Shown here one piece after another: positions 20,979 through 32,447 of a DNA stretch of 64,000 nucleotides; position 1 is the stretch's first letter; every line of letters begins with the position of its first letter. This DNA comes from Megalobrama amblycephala (Eukaryota; Chordata; Actinopteri; Cypriniformes; Xenocyprididae), in contig NC_063049.1 in NCBI RefSeq assembly GCF_018812025.1, positions 3,844,917-3,908,916 on the forward strand, written 5' to 3'. A model generated the notes under the pieces. The model was not told the DNA's origin and ran no database searches. It was given only the letters and a program-made list of their open reading frames with translations. The position numbers and the translations under genes were made by a program.

Positions 20979-21650
20979 CTATATCTTGTGTAAACCAGTA
21001 CTTCCCAAAAATTTTAACATTATTGACATTATATCTCTACCTGGTTTTAATAAATTTATTATCGTAAACTGCTCACTCTTATTCATTAGTTCATTCTTTA
21101 ATTCATTCCTTTCAACAATGTATCTCCTACACTGCATTATTACATGTTCAACTGTTTCATTAACATTCCTCACATAGACCTGTTGGATGTTTGCTTATTA
21201 AGTGCACAGTACTGTTCAATCTTGTATGCTCCAATCTTAATCTAGTAATTATGGTCTCTTCAGATCTACTCCTACCTGACACTCTTCCTTTACCCACTAT
21301 TGGCTAAATTTGAAACAAATATCTACCTTTTATATCTGAATCCCACTGATGTTGCCATATTTTCAGAATATTATTTTTGATTATTGATTTAATCTCTGAC
21401 CTACTAAAAGGAATCTGTATATCAACCACTTTTCGTTCTATTGCCTTTTTAGCTAAAACATCTTTTCATTTCCTCTTAAGCCAATATGAGCCGGAACCCA
21501 CAAAAACTCTACTTTTATATTATTTTGTTTAAGTGAATATAATTCTTGAATAATCTCTATTACCAGGTCTTGTCTAGTTTCTGACTTCTGCTCATTCAGA
21601 CTTATTAGATCTGAGCTTGAATCTGAACATATAACTGGACACAACACTCT
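20979..21650 (-). pseudogene. LINE 3' fragment with RNase H and C-terminal Cys/His region
   Basis: On the minus strand, 21647-21453 encodes ICSDSSSDLISL and KVEFLWVPAHIGLRGNE, the C-terminal half of an RNase H domain as found downstream of RT in I/R1-type non-LTR retrotransposons. 21173-20979 encodes NETVEHVIMQCRRYIVER, the zinc-knuckle-like tail of the same polyproteins. Stops and frameshifts lie between. The 3' end runs into a TTTATTTATTT repeat (20952-20972). The 5' part (endonuclease, RT) is absent, which is normal 5' truncation. Confidence 0.75.
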
Positions 21651-21659
21651 GGAAGACAG

Positions 21660-22575
21660 GCTTCAGTGTGAATGAGTCTGGGAGCTTCTTTTGAGCGTGA
21701 ATCCACAACGAGCATCAGGTGTGAGCAATCATCTCTCTCTCTCCAGCACCTGGTAGAGCAGCAGAGAGACACACAGAGAAAAGGAAAAAAAAAACAGTAC
21801 ACAGAACAGAAAACAGATGACACAATCATGGAGCGTAACATATGTTGGACGTGATCCTTATGTTATGAAGAGGAGAGATTTTTCCACTGAATTGAAAGAC
21901 TTTCCTGCCATCGAGGAGGAAGATATAGAGGATGTGAAGCTGCCATCACGCCGCGTTCAGTTCTAGTCTGGGTTTGTGTCGCGCTGCCTTTCTGCTAGTG
22001 ACGTTAAGGCCATTGTTTTGAGTTTCTGTCATGATTGTGAAAAATGTCGCCATTATAGATCATTTATGCTGAATCGAGAATTGCAACAGGAGCTCAGATC
22101 ATCGTTCAGGGAAAAACTGGACGGTGTAATACAATTTTTGCCTTTTCTATGTGTAAAAACACACTAAGGGAAGCAGACTGAGGAGGTGACGGGGAGACGC
22201 TGTATAGTAAATCTAATAATGTCACTGATTTAACCCACTGCCTATCACTCAATAAAATAATCACATTGCTGAGTGTTTTTGAAAGTGTTGTCTTTTGTTT
22301 GGTGTAATAATTAACATTACATTTGCGAGTTTGACTCTCACTCGACTTGTGAATGAGTATAACCTGCACACATCCACTTCAGACCTGTTCATGAGCTTCT
22401 GGTTTGATTTTGGTTGTCTTTTTTTTAAATGAATACATGAATGTGTCGGTGTCTGTCATAGACTGTAAAAAAGTGTCTGTCCGCTGAATGCCACTCCGAT
22501 TCTCCTCCGTGGTCATATGAGAAAGTGAATATTTACAAAGACAACATTAAAACTACAGTTACATTTACACCCTTC
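21660..22575. other. Unassigned interval, possible exon debris
   Basis: 21838-21966 (plus) reads RDPYVMKRRDFSTELKDFPAI, similar in style to a transposon-associated fish ORF, but it is too short to assign. An A-run lies at 21781-21795. The rest is non-coding. Confidence 0.25.
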
Positions 22576-22749
22576 TGTTGTGTATTGAAGTATTAAACAC
22601 AAGACCGGAGTAATTCCTTCGATGCTCTTTTTATTTCACACATGCCAAACTTGTCTTTTCAGAACATCACCTCTCCTTCTCTTTTTCCAAGCAGCACTTC
22701 AACACTTCAACATTCCACTGCCACCTTGTGGTTAACTATGAACACAACA
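22576..22749 (-). repeat. 3' LTR of Gypsy element
   Basis: 174 bp. A purine-rich tract AAGAGGGGAAA (minus strand, 22760-22750) directly precedes it, as a polypurine tract should. Confidence 0.92.
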
Positions 22750-22760
22750 TTTCCCCTCTT

Positions 22761-23119
22761 ACTTGAAAGATTCTTCATATCACAGATTAGTATTCAGAAC
22801 AAAGTTACTCTTGTAAGGTAACAAAATCACGTAAAATTACTGTGTACTTGTTAATAACTCACAACAACTTAACCAATGTAACTGACCTTGTTTTACTCTT
22901 TCTAATGCACAGTTTTAAGTATTTAAGCAATTACAACTGTTCACAAGCTCACAACATAACCAAACAAAGATGCATGTTTTCTTTACTTTTTTTTCTTTCA
23001 TGCATGTACAACTTCACTTCACTTCACTTTAAATCATATTCCTTCAACCACGTTGGCATTCTACGCACTCTACTACTTTTCCTAAGATTAAATGTCACTG
23101 GTGCTTGCAAGTTCTCATT
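22761..23119 (-). other. 3' untranslated region of Gypsy element
   Basis: Between the pol stop and the polypurine tract. No env-like frame. Confidence 0.7.
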
Positions 23120-25895
23120 CTATGTGGTAACAGGGGCTGTAAAGCGAGCTAGTTTCAATACATTCCATTTCTTTTTGTCACTCAGAACGAAAGTACTCTT
23201 TCCGATTTGTTGCTCAATGTTCAGTGGTGGTGAGAACTGAGAAACACCCTTCTTCACATGCCCAGGTTGTTTCACTCTCACCTGGTCTCCTGGTTTGAAA
23301 GTGTGGTACTTGGCACCACGTCTTTTGTCAGTGTACTCTTTACTCTTGCACTGTTTGTTACTCACAGTCTCTTTCACTCTAGCACATTTGTCACTTTTGG
23401 GGCCAACAGGAAAAACATTCAGCTTTGTACGCATTTTGCGATGATGGAGAAGCTCAGAAGGTGAAACGGCTGTAGTACTGTGAGGGGTAGCTCTGTAGCT
23501 TTGCAAGAACTCAGTCACTGCATGTTTCCATGGTTTCCCCATCTGTTCCGCAGAGAGGATGCATTCTTTCAGGACTCTGTTCCACCTCTCCACAGCCCCA
23601 TTGCATTGTGGAAAATAGACCGTACTACGCATGTGACTTATTCCTCTCTCCTTTAAGAATGCTGCAAACACACTGGAGAGGAATTGAGGCCCGTTATCAG
23701 TCACAACACACTGTGGATTTCCCTCTCTACTGAAAACTGATTGGAGGAATGATGTGACCACCTCAGCAGTGACATTCTGAGAAAATGCTACCTCAGGCCA
23801 CTTACTATAGTAATCCACCAGACAAATGGCAAAACGACAATCAGAAGGTCCTCTCTCAAAAGGTCCAACGATATCGATCGCTAGTTTCTGCCATGGTCCA
23901 GATGGCAGGCTGACAGGCTGAAGCGGAGCCGGTGCTGTTTTAGCCGATTTGTCATTCAATTGGCACGTTAAGCAGGAAGAGACAGCCGACTGTACTTGAG
24001 CATCCATCTGAGGCCACCAGAATAATTCACGCAGCCTCTGTTTCGTCTGGACAATTCCTTGGTGTGTCTCATGTGCTAGGCTTATCATCTTAGAGCGCAA
24101 TGTAGAAGGAACAAGAACACGATGTTCACCTCTCCTCACTAGCACACCATCCACACACAGTTCATCACGAATGCGAAAGAAGGGCACCAGAACAGGATCC
24201 AGGTCACAGCATTTTTTCGGCCAGCCCTGCCCGATTCGCAAGCGCAGCTGGGTTAACTCAGGACAAGCTTCCGAAGCAGCCATGAAATCCTCGACAGACA
24301 ATGTAGGCAGTCCAGTAACGAAAGCAACCATCTCTGGTTCCACAGCAGCACTATCATTTCCTGTCGGTAATGGCAGCCTGGATAGACAATCTGCAGCACA
24401 ATTAAGACGTCCAGGTCGGTAGATGACGTCATATGTGTAGCAAAGCAAGCGTGCCGACCACCGGGCGACCCGCATACCGGCCCGGCCAATGCCTTTGGTT
24501 GCCAATAGTGTAGTGAGCGCACAATGATCAGTTCTGAGCGTAAAGTGTCGACCCCACAAATACGGCCGCCATTTTTCTACGGCCCAGACACAAGCCAACG
24601 CCTCCTTCTCGACCGTAGAATATTTCCTTTCGGCAGCAGTAAGGGTTCTAGAAGCAAACGCTACAGTTCTCTCTACACGGTCTGGGTGTATTTGTGTCAA
24701 ACACCCCCCCAATCCATAGTCAGAAGCGTCAGTCGACACTATAGTGGGGAGGGAAGGGTCAAACAACGCAAGCACCTGACTTCCAGAAAGCAGTTCTTTC
24801 AGCTCTTTGAAGCTGCGTTCAGCAGACACAGTCCATTCAAATTTAGAAGTTGACGCATCTCTAAGTAGCGCACGCAACGGCTCAGCAACAGAAGCGAAGT
24901 TCGGCAAGAACTTGCTGTACCATGAAATCAGTCCCAGAAATGAGCGCAAGGAAGCAACATCGTGTGGCGCAGGAGCCTCAATGATCGCGGACTTGTGTTC
25001 CTCATCTGGGAAAATTCCATGTTTGGAAATGACATGTCCAAGGAATTTTAAGGATGACTGGCTGAACGTACACTTGTCCCAGTTCAGTTGTAGTCCTGCG
25101 TCGGACAAGCGCTGCATGACTGAGCGCAGCGTCGCATCATGACTTTCCTGGGTGGCACCGTATACTATAATATCATCCAGGTAGTTCCTCACCCCACGTA
25201 TGCCTTTCAGGACAGTTTCCATCATTTTTTGAAACGCAGATGGCGCGGAAGCAAGGCCATATGGAACCCGGCAGTACCTGAAGAGACCATCATGCGTAAT
25301 AAACGCAGTGATGTCCCGGCACTCCTCGTGTAAGGTAAGCTGATGGTAAGCAGCCGCTAAGTCAATTGTAGTGAACACTGATGTGCCTCTTAATTCACTC
25401 AACAGTTCGTCCATATGCGGCAGAGGGTGGCTGTCAACAATCAGGGCCTTATTTGGCTCGCGCAGATCAACACAGAGACGTATTTTACCTCCTTTCTTCG
25501 TGGTGACAACAATAGGTGAAATCCATGGGGAAGAATCTATTTTCTCAATTATGCCATTTTGCAGTAATGAGTCCAGTTCTGCAGAAACAGCTTGTCGAAC
25601 GGAGAATGGAAGTCGACGAAGCTTCTGTCGAACTGGAGTAGCATCAGGTTTGACTGTAGGCTTATGAACAAAGCCTTTCACGCACCCCACAGAAGTATCT
25701 GGAGCAGAAATAGTTTCACCAACGAGTGCATGTAGTTCGTTAGGAGCAGTAACAGTACCAAAGTGAAAAGAACAGTTCAAGGCTCGAATTAGGTCCATGC
25801 CCATCAAAGCAGAGCCACCTTTCACAACGTAAAAACAAGCGGTGGTTACCTTTTCATTCAGTGAGACGTCCGCATGTAAACATCCTAGTACAGGG
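23120..25895 (-). CDS. Gypsy pol: end of protease, RT, RNase H, integrase
   Basis: Open from the insertion point to TAA at 23120, roughly 920 codons. RT has the VVTTKKGGKIRLCVDLRE region and the YLDD catalytic box near 25170. RNase H has FDPSLPTIVSTDASDYGLGG and the ERKYSTVEKEALA glutamate. Integrase has the HHCC zinc finger (HETHQG to CLTC, near 24070-23970), catalytic LAIDIVGPF and VVTDNGPQF, and the ERWN glutamate. Order RT-RNase H-integrase makes it Ty3/Gypsy. No chromodomain is evident at the C-terminus. No stop in frame, so the element was competent until the hAT insertion or shortly before. Confidence 0.93.
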
Positions 25896-27776
25896 CAGGG
25901 GCGTGTCTAGAGCATTTTCAGTGGGGGGGGCCATGCTGGGGCACTGCCTCCAAATGGGGTGGCCGCCAGTGACCAAAAAAAAAAGTAAATTCTACAGTAT
26001 ATTACATAAATCTTTGATTTTATTATTTTTTTTTTTACTTGAATAAAGTTACTTGTAAACAAATGTAGTAATAAAGCACATTTTTTATTAATTTAGTTTT
26101 TTGTCATCCCTGTATATATCCATTAAGTTAAATTTGAGAGCCAGTGTTTACTATTTTTAGTGTTTTAAAAAAAAAAAAAAACAAGTTTATAAAATAAAAG
26201 GAAATTTAATAATGAGCAATTTTAAAAACCCAGAAGCAGAAACGATGTCAACTATTTGTTTTAATAAGTAACGTTAGTTTGGCATTACAATATACAGTAG
26301 TTTTATTCCACTCTTTCAAATAATGATAAATAAATTAAAAAAAAAAAATAATTCCCCCCACTGTAATAAATCAAATGGTTTGGCCAAAACATCATAGTCA
26401 TTCATTCAACATTTCTTTCAGATTAATTTACAAAAAAGCTGAGTAACCAGAGTTAAAGTTTTAGCACTGTAACAGTTCAAATGAAAACACCACAGTTTAA
26501 AAATAAAATATGGAACCATAATTGTGCTCAGTAACTATTAAAGAACAGTCTTTAGTTTAGAAACAATAAAAACAGTAGCAGAAAGAGAGGAAGACAATCG
26601 AAAAAGAAAGAAGGCAGACCTCAACTAAAACAGCTGGATTCTTCTGTTGTGGTGACTGGCAAACCGTCTAACAAAATCATCTAAGTCAAGACATTGCTCT
26701 CCTCACCTCAGTGCTTAAACTTCGGTAAAGTTGGTTTTATATTCGCAAATTCGGACTTCTGATAAATTCAGACTTTCCAAAAAATGTGCAATAAATTAAT
26801 GTTTGCGAATTTTAAGCAGCGACATATATTGACAACCAACGTTGTCAACTTAAACATTTTTCAGTCGATCAAAATAGGGAAGTATTGTTTAATGGCAATT
26901 TACTTGTGAATGTCACGAATGTCCAATGTAGGTGATTAACAAGGCATTGAATACGGATTCTGAATGTGCGAATATAAAACCAACTTTACCGAAGTAGTGC
27001 ACAAGTTAATTAGTCTGTCTCAGTCATGGTAGTGCGTAAATGTGTTTTTATGACCTTAAGGCAAAAGCTGCGCTCACAACTTGCGCTGCTGACTAGAAAA
27101 GTCCAAGTCCGCGACGACCGTTGTTTCTCGATGCTCTTACCAGACGCGACTTGCGCGAATAAATCGCGCTATTCGGCGTATTGGACGTGGAACACTTTGA
27201 GTTTACTCGCTTCATTCGCGCGTGAAAATCTCTTCACAACAGACGCGAATTCGCGTCATGAGAGGGGCTCTCCCGCTCCTTTATGTGTCCCAGAGTCTCC
27301 CACTGCTTTCTGCACACTTCCTCTGAATAAACACAACTTGTCAGTGGGGAAATAATTGTAAATTACAGCGAATCTCAATTGGTCGTCTTTAGTTAGCTTG
27401 TAGTCTTAATATGTATATATATATATAGCTCAAACTGAGTAAAGACCGTTTTTTACAACTTATCAGATTGTCCGACCTCCTCACTCACTTTCTTTCAAAC
27501 ACGATCCTTTTTACTTCTGTTTCTATAAATGTATGAAGATGTACAGCGACGATGATTTTGCATTGACTTAACATGTAAATCACTCGCGCTTACCGCTTCA
27601 TTCGTGTCCGGTGTGAACGCACTTCTTTGAATCGCGAACTTCAGTAGAGTCTATAAACTGATTGGCCGTAAAATGAACCAATCACAAGACATCTTATAGG
27701 GGGGGCACCTGGGGTGGCCAATCGAATTTCAGGGGGGGCCGGTGCCCCCCCTGGCCACCACGTAGACCCGCCCCTG
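25896..27776. mobile_element. Non-autonomous hAT-like element inside Gypsy pol, 1881 bp
   Basis: Termini CAGGGGCGTGTCTA and TAGACCCGCCCCTG are inverted repeats. Flanks GTACAGGG (25888-25895) and GTCCAGGG (27777-27784) form an 8-bp target duplication with one mismatch. The interior contains A/T runs, G-runs near both ends and another inverted-repeat element (26719-26995). No transposase motif. Confidence 0.88.
26719..26995. mobile_element. Inverted-repeat element nested in the hAT
   Basis: Starts ACTTCGGTAAAGTTGGTTTT and ends AAAACCAACTTTACCGAAGT; the inverted repeats are about 29 bp. Clear target duplication not found. Class unknown. Confidence 0.7.
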
Positions 27777-28209
27777 GTCCAGGGATATCCTCTTTCATGT
27801 ACGTAACCAGTTTCACTTTGGGAGCAGTAAGTGAACAATCCGAAAAGTGTCGTTTGTACACAGCCACAGGCAGGATTGACACTGAAGAGCCTGTGTCCAC
27901 GACTAATTCAGTCTCAATAGAAGCACCATTTGCCGTTGTAACAAGAACATTGCACAAAAGTTTGTCTGCAGAGGTATTTACAGTATCAGTCAAAAGAACA
28001 ACCACGTCCAGGACCACTTCCCGAACGTCCTTAGAAGAACGGCAAACTTTAGAAAAATGTCCGGTCTTACCACAAGTACGGCATTTGGCTCGAGCAGCTG
28101 GGCAATTGGCAGCATTAGCGAGGTGATTTGTAGCTCCGCAACGGTAACGCGCAATTCGCGCGCCGTGTAGTATCAGCCACAGATTTTGCTCCGTTAGAAT
28201 GTGCATCAC
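27777..28209 (-). CDS. Gypsy nucleocapsid and protease (N-terminal part of pol frame)
   Basis: Two CCHC-like knuckles (YRCGATNHLANAANCP, CRTCGKTGHFSKVC) precede a retropepsin active site, VVDTGSSVSILP (Asp catalytic), near 27890-27855. The frame is truncated at 27777 by the hAT insertion inside the protease domain. Its phase agrees with the RT frame beyond the insertion once the insertion and one target duplication are discounted (495 bases, a multiple of three). Confidence 0.88.
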
Positions 28210-28795
28210 GCTTCTTCCGATGAAAGGGTTTAGAAGCTACGGCCTGAACTGCACTTTGTGCCGTGAGCATGTCCGAATTAGAGAGCGCTTGTTCCACCTG
28301 CCATGCAATAACAATAGCGGTGTCAAGTGTCAATGATGGTTCAAGCAGGAGTCTGTCTCGCACTGCTGGAGCATACGATCGTTCGACCAGCTGATCGCGC
28401 AGCATTTCACTTTCCATGTCACCATAAGCACATGATGAAGATAAATCCCGCAAAGCAGACAGGAACTGTGAAATGGTCTCATCAGCGCGTTGAGAACGCT
28501 GGCGAAAGCGATGTCGAGCGACCACAACATTCACCTTTGGGACAAAATGATTCTCCAACGCTGACATTGCCTCTGCAAATGTAGTTCCAGTATTAGGAAA
28601 TGTGTAAAACAGCCTCTGGCCTTCAGTCCCCAAACTGTGTAGTAGAATAGCACGTTTCCTGGCATCCGGCCATGAGTCTCCTGTAGCATTAATAGCAAGC
28701 AAGTAATTTTCGAACATTTTTCGCCAGGTAGCAAAAGGAATCGCAGGCTCTCCACTGCATGGCAGAAAAGATGCAGGCGTAGGCACGGAAACCAT
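28115..28795 (-). CDS. Gypsy gag (capsid region)
   Basis: The ATG at 28795 (MVSVPTPASFLPC) opens a 226-codon frame. FATWRKMFENYLLA, then RKRAILLHSLGTEGQRLFYTF, RQRSQRADETISQFLSALRDL and RDQLVERSYAPAVRDRLL form the capsid pattern of Gypsy gag. The frame ends at TAA (28117-28115) just where the zinc knuckles begin in the +1 frame. It makes the particle shell. The break before nucleocapsid is either a 1-base lesion or a frameshift site. The TTG codon nine bases upstream is not needed as a start. Confidence 0.85.
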   Translation of the reverse strand: MVSVPTPASFLPCSGEPAIPFATWRKMFENYLLAINATGDSWPDARKRAILLHSLGTEGQRLFYTFPNTGTTFAEAMSALENHFVPKVNVVVARHRFRQRSQRADETISQFLSALRDLSSSCAYGDMESEMLRDQLVERSYAPAVRDRLLLEPSLTLDTAIVIAWQVEQALSNSDMLTAQSAVQAVASKPFHRKKRDAHSNGAKSVADTTRRANCALPLRSYKSPR

Positions 28796-28804
28796 CGTCG
28801 CCAA
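28793..28804 (-). promoter_or_regulatory. Primer binding site, probably tRNA-Ser
   Basis: One base inside the 5' LTR the minus strand reads TTGGCGACGATGG. The first nine bases after the leading T (TGGCGACGA) match the complement of the 3' end of tRNA-Ser(GCT), and the match weakens after that. The gag start codon overlaps this site. Confidence 0.5.
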
Positions 28805-28805
28805 T

Positions 28806-28980
28806 TGTTGTGTATTGAAGTATTAAACACAAGACCGGAGTAATTCCTTCAGTGCTCTTTTTTATTTCACACATGCCAAACTTGTCTTTTCAGAACATCA
28901 CCTCTCCTTCTCTTTTTCCAAGCAGCACTTCAACACTTCAACATTTCACTGCCACCTTGTGGTTAACTATGAACACAACA
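28806..28980 (-). repeat. 5' LTR of Gypsy element
   Basis: 175 bp, about 98% identical to the other LTR. Confidence 0.92.
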
Positions 28981-29510
28981 CCTTCCAACAAAGAAATGGA
29001 TCGATTTCTGTCAGCTTGTTGAACACATTTATTTATTTATTTTTCTGCCACATGATGGCTGAAGCAGCAGCGCGTGACACTGTTTTCACGGTAACCAGAT
29101 CAACATCGTGAACAGAATTCTACAAAACTGAAGTGAAAACACCAAATGATCATGATAAAATATCTTCTCTTCCCTGCAAACGATACCATGAAGAATGTGA
29201 ATATTTAACCAAGTCAAAAACAAATAAGGTAAGCAGGTATCCATATTCATTTCAGTATCCGCAAATGCAAAACTCTATAAAAGGTGCCAACTTTTAAAGT
29301 TAAAAAATGATATAAGTTACGTAAACGATAAAAGCTCCTTGTGGTTTCTCGGTTTGATGGATTTGAGCAACCATAAATGACACAAAACAGGAATTTTGAG
29401 TTTGTGATTGGATTCCGATATAGAAAAATCACTCCTTGCCCTTCAGCCACATTTCATGCTGCAGCAATGACTTAATGTGCAAACAACCTCTATACAGCTA
29501 AAGTCATGAG
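28981..29510. other. Non-coding interval
   Basis: No gene recognised. Confidence 0.5.
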
Positions 29511-29514
29511 TTTA

Positions 29515-30130
29515 CTTACACCTTGTAGAATCTGCAAAATGTTAATTATTTAAACAAGAGGGATCATATAAAATGCATGTTATTTTTATTTAGTACTGTC
29601 CTGAATAAGATATTTTACATAAATGTTTACATATAGTCCACAAGACAAAAAATAGCTGAATTTATTAAAATGACCCTGTTCAAAAGTTTACATACATTTA
29701 CATACAATATATAATATTCTTAATATTATGTGTGGTTACCTGGATGATCAATGCCTTTTTATGTTTTGTGGGTCCATTGTTTGTCCTGAGCAGTTAAACT
29801 GAGCTCTGTTCTTCAGAAAAATCCTCCAGGTCTTGCAGAAATTTCAGTTTTCAAACATTTTTTGCATATTTGAACCCTTTCCAGCAGTGACTGTATGATT
29901 TGAGATCCATCTTTTCACACTGAGGACAACTGAGGGACTCAAACACAACTATTAAAAAAGGTTTAAACATTCACTGATGCTCCAGAAGGAAACACAACAC
30001 ATTAACAGCCAGGGGGTGAAAACTTTTGAATTTGAAGATCAAGGAATACTGTACTTAATTTGTCTTTTTAATTTTTAATATAAATAAAGTAAACATTTCC
30101 ACACATCTTCATCCTGTTCAAAAGGTTTTT
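29515..30130. mobile_element. Tc1-like MITE, diverged
   Basis: Contains TTGTAGAATCTGCAAAATG, TCCTGAGCAGTTAAACTGAG, CCAGCAGTGACTGTATGATT and GATGCTCCAGAAGGAAACAC. These occur in the reverse orientation in the Tc1-type element at 39410-40090. Borders are approximate. Confidence 0.65.
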
Positions 30131-30551
30131 ACTTCATCTACAACATTCAATAAACACTCATATTCATTCTAACCTTATTGTGAGTCTGTGTTCCTGTAAC
30201 AATTATTCAGCTTGGATGCGTCAGGATATTTATTAATAAATCTCCAATAGTGTTGATCAAAATGAAGAAAGTCATGCACCCAGGATGATGAAAATCTACT
30301 CGTAAACTCAGATTCTGGGTCCGAACATTCCGACACCCAAAGTGAATCATGCACGTGATTGGACAGAAAGTGAGGCTTTGTTTGTCATTGGTCACGTGAT
30401 TTCTACATTAACAACACAAGCATCGACTCCAGGCTTCTTCTGACATACCTATTTATGCTCAACACAAGCTCTGAAGCCTGGGTTCAAATGTCACATCACT
30501 ACTTTCTGGTGTGGGCCTTGGAATAATCTCAGGGCCGCATTAAGACTATTA
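30131..30551. other. Non-coding interval
   Basis: No gene recognised. Confidence 0.4.
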
Positions 30552-30886
30552 AGGCAGGAACACAAGTTCTCTCATTGTGTTCCACACCGTCGGCTGAAGT
30601 TGGTCCTCGTCGCCTTTTTTCAGCTAATTCGAAATGTTGAATCGGCGTCGGAGCTCGTTGGTCCATTGGGCCATCTGATTATTCTGATTGGCTGTTCAGA
30701 TACTGCCAGCTGCTGGTTCGGAAAGGCATTTCATCTCACGCAGGCACAGAACTGACATGCTACTTGGCCGTCGGCTGTCTAGCGTTGGTTTGGTGTGTCA
30801 GGCCAACTTTGGACACAGACGCTGCTGACGGGAGCCAACCCACAGTCTGCTTTCATTATCGGCGTCGGCTTGGTGTGTTTCTGCCT
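30552..30886. mobile_element. Harbinger-type MITE, 335 bp
   Basis: Starts AGGCAGGAACACA and ends GTGTGTTTCTGCCT, flanked by TTA (30549-30551, 30887-30889). A 3-bp TTA target and G/C-rich interior with CGTCGGCT motifs fit PIF/Harbinger. Confidence 0.75.
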
Positions 30887-30889
30887 TTA

Positions 30890-32447
30890 GGGGCCTCTCG
30901 AGGGGCCCTTCATCCACCAGAACTATAACCTGCATTCACTCAATCTTCTTAATCACACAGTGCAAGTTATCAGACTTTTATTTTGCATGAATGAAGGCCA
31001 TTACTAAAACATCCAAACCTGTAGGTCTGTCATAAAATATAAATATCACTGCATGAACCACATATTCATTTTGTTAATGAAAACTATGATGAAAAATGTT
31101 CGTTCTTTTTTTGCATGACTAAGACTAGACAATGAGAGATGACACCAATGTCAATGAACGAAACAAGCAAAATTGTTGACGAAAAAAGACGAGAATGAAA
31201 GGTGACTAAAAGACTAAAAACTTTACCAAAATCACTCTTTTCAAATCACTTTTTGTGTTTTTCGAATAAAGGGGACAAAACATTACAGGCTGTTTTTACG
31301 GGCTTTTAAACCTCCAATCAGAGCTTTTCTGCTAAAAGAACATGTTTTACTTACTGTTTGCAATCTGGACACCACAGATACACACCCTCTCTAGTCTACA
31401 CTGAGAAAGAAGCGTGAAAACACAGACAAGTAAGCTGGAGTTCAGCAATCTTCATTTGAGATTTTCTACTGTAATTAAAGTGTAATTCAGTCGGTCTATG
31501 TTGAGCTGCGCGTTTACTGACTAAATCTGCGACTGAAGTGTAGGCTGATATCCAGCAGTGGCTCTCAAACTGAGGTATGAACAAAACACTGAGTTTTGCC
31601 GTTTGTTTTATTCTACTCCACCTTAAAATAACATTAAAACTGAATGTATTTTTAGCAGGTAAAATGCCGTAAACACACAACATTCAGTCAAAATACCTCA
31701 TGTTGCGCGGTCAAAACTGACTGTATCCACACAAGCCAGCATCGCGCTACATTAGTGCTTTGTAAAAGTGGGGATTCAGCACTTACTAGCATGAAGAGCA
31801 AAGAGACACAGACTGTATAGAGATTTCTCTTCGATACAAAAACATAGGCTACCCTTCTGTGAGTTACTGTTTTTAATAAAATCCACACAATTTCAAATGT
31901 GACATTGATTTTATACAACAGTTCAACAAACAAAAGGGAACGTACACTTTAAACAGTATAGTCAGTAGTGCTATTTGTAGGTATTTCAAGAAGGTTTTTA
32001 AGCATGACTGTTAAGGATTTAGATGAGATGGTAACACTTTACAATAAGAGTCCATCTGTAACATTAAGGTTAATAAAAGTATTGTTCATTGATAATTTCA
32101 GCATTTAGTAATGCATTTTTACATTTACAGTCATGTATTTTAAAAAATAATTATACCTTGATCATTCATGTTAGTTCATAGTGCATTAACTATGTGCATA
32201 GCCGATTCACTAACTAATAGATTAATATATCTGAAGTACAATACCTCATTGAACATTTTTAGAAACTGTAATACTTGTTAAACTGCATTTGGATTCTCAC
32301 TTCTACTCCTCTAATGCCAAATCATTACATACAGCCTCATTTTAAGCAATGCATGCAGATTTATAAATAATCCCTCGAGAAGTTATAATTAAGGCATTTA
32401 ATTGAAGCACTTGATTATCCTTGGAGTTAAAGCATCCTGATGTGTTT
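30890..32447. other. Intergenic DNA with repeat fragments
   Basis: 31075-31245 matches the style of an AATGAAAACTATGATGAAAAATGTTCG repeat in shortened form (GTTAATGAAAACTATGATG). 32038-32200 begins GGTAACACTTTACAATAAG, a widespread fish repeat start. No gene. Confidence 0.5.

Larger units (their letters stand above)
22576..28980 (-). mobile_element. Ty3/Gypsy LTR retrotransposon with nested hAT
   Basis: LTRs of 174 and 175 bp (22576-22749 and 28806-28980) have TGTTGTGT/ACACAACA ends and the 5-bp target duplication CCTTC (22571-22575, 28981-28985). LTRs differ at about three sites plus one T, so the insertion is young. Element order on the minus strand: 5' LTR (right), primer site, gag, zinc knuckles, protease, RT, RNase H, integrase, polypurine tract, 3' LTR (left). 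No envelope gene. A foreign 1881-bp element interrupts it at 25896-27776. Confidence 0.95.

Noticed and set aside
23258..25667. Plus-strand open frames across the Gypsy pol region
   Set aside because: Antisense shadows of the pol frame; none has a recognisable motif.
27026..27355. 109-codon frame inside the nested hAT as a transposase
   Set aside because: No hAT transposase motif and composition like the non-coding interior.
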